Shown here: positions 14,121 through 15,114 of the stretch, piece by piece
Position numbering within the stretch: position 1 is the first letter of the stretch
Layout of the letters: every line of letters begins with the position of its first letter
Origin: Eubacterium sp. UBA3782
Lineage (GTDB): Bacteria; Bacillota; Clostridia; Lachnospirales; Lachnospiraceae
Assembly (NCBI GenBank): GCA_002368795.1
Contig: DFFG01000023.1
Location: 1-15,114 of the forward strand
Length of the DNA stretch: 15,114 nucleotides
Direction: 5' to 3'
Made by a program: the position numbers and the translations under genes
The notes under the pieces: model-generated
What the model saw: only the letters and a program-made list of their open reading frames with translations
Database searches by the model: none
Told to the model about the DNA's origin: nothing

Positions 14121-14873
14121 TTAATTCCTTTCTGCATTTTTCTCCAGCAGGATCGGGAGAAAATACCGCATCTGTTTAAACCACCAGGGCCAGTCATGAT
14201 TTACATCATATCCCCAGAAATCACACCAGGCATGGATGCCTTTCTCAGCAAAAATCCGCTCCAGATTCTTCAGGGTCCGGACACCGTCCTCTTCCCAGGC
14301 GCCCTGGCCGCAGCACAGGATCATCGTGCGGCTGTTATACATCTCGATATACGGGTGATCAGGAGACATATTCGGCAGGAAGCGCTCCGGCGAACTCTCA
14401 TAAAGGACCGGATCCATCCATCCGTCAAAAAAGCAGTCGGAATCATATACGCCCGATAAAGCGATCACACCGCAGAACAGGTCCGGCCGGCGCAGGAAGC
14501 AGATCACGGCGTGGTTTGCTCCCAGGCTGAAGCCTGTGACCGCCGGAAGAAGCGGGTTCCGGCTCCTGATGAAAGGCAGCGCCTCATCGGTAATATACTC
14601 AAAATACTGCTCCTGCCGGTAAGCTCTGCCGGCCTTATCCCAATCCTTTGGGGACCAGCTTTCCGCATCCACAGTATCCACAACAAACAGCTGGATCCTG
14701 CCATCATCGATAAAATCCGCCAGGTTATCGATCATGCCAAAATCCTCATAATTCTGGCACATCGAATCCTGGGTCGGAAAACAGAGGATCGGCAGACCTC
14801 CCTGTCCATAGATCAGCATGTTCATATCCCTGCCAAGGGCAGAGCTGTAACTGGTAATCCATTCTCTATACAT
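14121..14873 (-). CDS. Esterase-family (esterase D-like) alpha/beta hydrolase
   Basis: The 250-residue protein begins MYREWITSYS and matches the putative esterase (PF00756-type) pattern. The nucleophile elbow is GFSLG with S116, a likely acid residue lies in the CGQGAWEED region (~188-196), and the catalytic His is H226 in DVNHDWPWW. Length is normal for an intracellular single-domain member. ATG 14873 is chosen because AAGGA lies 7 nt upstream and the homologous N-terminus starts there; an in-frame ATG at 15023 has no ribosome binding site and would add 50 atypical residues. It is followed 3 bp later by the ATP-grasp gene. The pair suggests a hydrolase acting on a product or precursor of the ligase, for example an acylated or peptidyl compound, but the substrate is not known. 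Confidence 0.88.
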   Translation of the reverse strand: MYREWITSYSSALGRDMNMLIYGQGGLPILCFPTQDSMCQNYEDFGMIDNLADFIDDGRIQLFVVDTVDAESWSPKDWDKAGRAYRQEQYFEYITDEALPFIRSRNPLLPAVTGFSLGANHAVICFLRRPDLFCGVIALSGVYDSDCFFDGWMDPVLYESSPERFLPNMSPDHPYIEMYNSRTMILCCGQGAWEEDGVRTLKNLERIFAEKGIHAWCDFWGYDVNHDWPWWFKQMRYFLPILLEKNAERN

Positions 14874-14968
14874 AACAACATCCTTCTCTTCCAAGGCAAT
14901 CCCGCTAAAAAGTCTTCTACACCAGGCAGGAAAACCTGTATTTGTATGCATAAAATGCAGACAGTCCC

Positions 14969-14977
14969 AGTATACCA
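14969..14977 (-). promoter_or_regulatory. Candidate extended -10 promoter for the esterase/ATP-grasp pair
   Basis: TGGTATACT on the minus strand is an extended -10 with 5 of 6 matches to TATAAT. No good -35 was found 17 nt upstream. The implied leader is about 90 nt. Confidence 0.35.
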
Positions 14978-15024
14978 CGCAATTCTGAAAACCGGTACAA
15001 ATGATTGTATAGATTTCCTCCATG

Positions 15025-15098
15025 AGACAAATGGGCAGACAAATGGGACGGTTCTTTCTGTCTGGTTTGGGAAAAACCAGACAAATAGAACCGTCCCA
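15025..15098. repeat. REP-like palindrome with flanking short direct repeat
   Basis: TGGGACGGTTCT (15044-15055) pairs perfectly with AGAACCGTCCCA (15087-15098). Inside, TGTCTGGTTT (15059-15068) pairs with AAACCAGACA (15074-15083), leaving a 5-nt loop and a 3x3 internal loop. A 12-bp direct repeat of AGACAAATGGG(C/A) at 15025-15036 and 15037-15048 leads into it. The GGGACGGTTCT...AGAACCGTCCC palindrome resembles REP sequences mobilised by REP-associated tyrosine (IS200-like) transposases. No transposase gene lies in the window; one could lie just beyond the right edge. It could also act as a strong hairpin upstream of the esterase promoter. Confidence 0.7.
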
Positions 15099-15114
15099 AT
15101 GGCGTTAAGTTAAG

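Noticed and set aside
14874..15023. N-terminal extension of the esterase to an ATG at 15023
   Set aside because: No SD at that ATG. The extra 50 residues are atypical for the family, and a good SD precedes ATG 14873.

Overview
The window looks like chromosomal DNA of a Gram-positive anaerobic gut Clostridium relative, most probably a Lachnospiraceae member. This is inferred from the moderately high GC, the strong AAGGAGG-type ribosome binding sites, the cation-symporter plus intracellular glycosidase arrangement, and the AraC-type regulator with a non-cupin N-terminus. No 16S or other marker gene is present, so the placement is tentative.

Layout. Positions 1-11404 hold a five-gene carbohydrate-utilisation operon, all on the minus strand, read in the order: clan GH-A glycoside hydrolase (11404-8963), GH94-type glycoside phosphorylase (8798-6492), GPH-family sugar:cation symporter (6325-4907), GH78 alpha-L-rhamnosidase (4478-1941), and GH43 glycosidase with discoidin and Fn3-like domains (1835 to beyond the left edge). 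A divergent AraC-family regulator (11666-12856, plus strand) sits across a 261-bp control region. That region carries a 10-bp direct repeat at 20-bp spacing next to an extended -10 promoter, a typical AraC-type operator arrangement. Positions 12930-14873 hold a separate, translationally coupled pair on the minus strand, a putative esterase followed by an ATP-grasp ligase. The right edge carries a REP-like palindrome.

How the genes could work together. None of the four carbohydrate enzymes shows a signal peptide, so the operon appears to import an oligosaccharide or glycoside through the symporter and take it apart inside the cell. The rhamnosidase and the GH43 enzyme would remove terminal rhamnose and a pentose or similar sugar. 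The GH-A enzyme would cut an internal or beta-linkage, and the phosphorylase would release a sugar 1-phosphate with saving of ATP. The exact substrate cannot be read from the sequence.

The least explained DNA is the 428-bp gap between the symporter and the rhamnosidase. It holds a roughly 190-bp highly structured element with crossing long-range complementarities and three internal hairpins, a possible internal promoter with 20-bp-spaced direct repeats, and a 60-bp tandem repeat that runs into the 3' end of the symporter gene.
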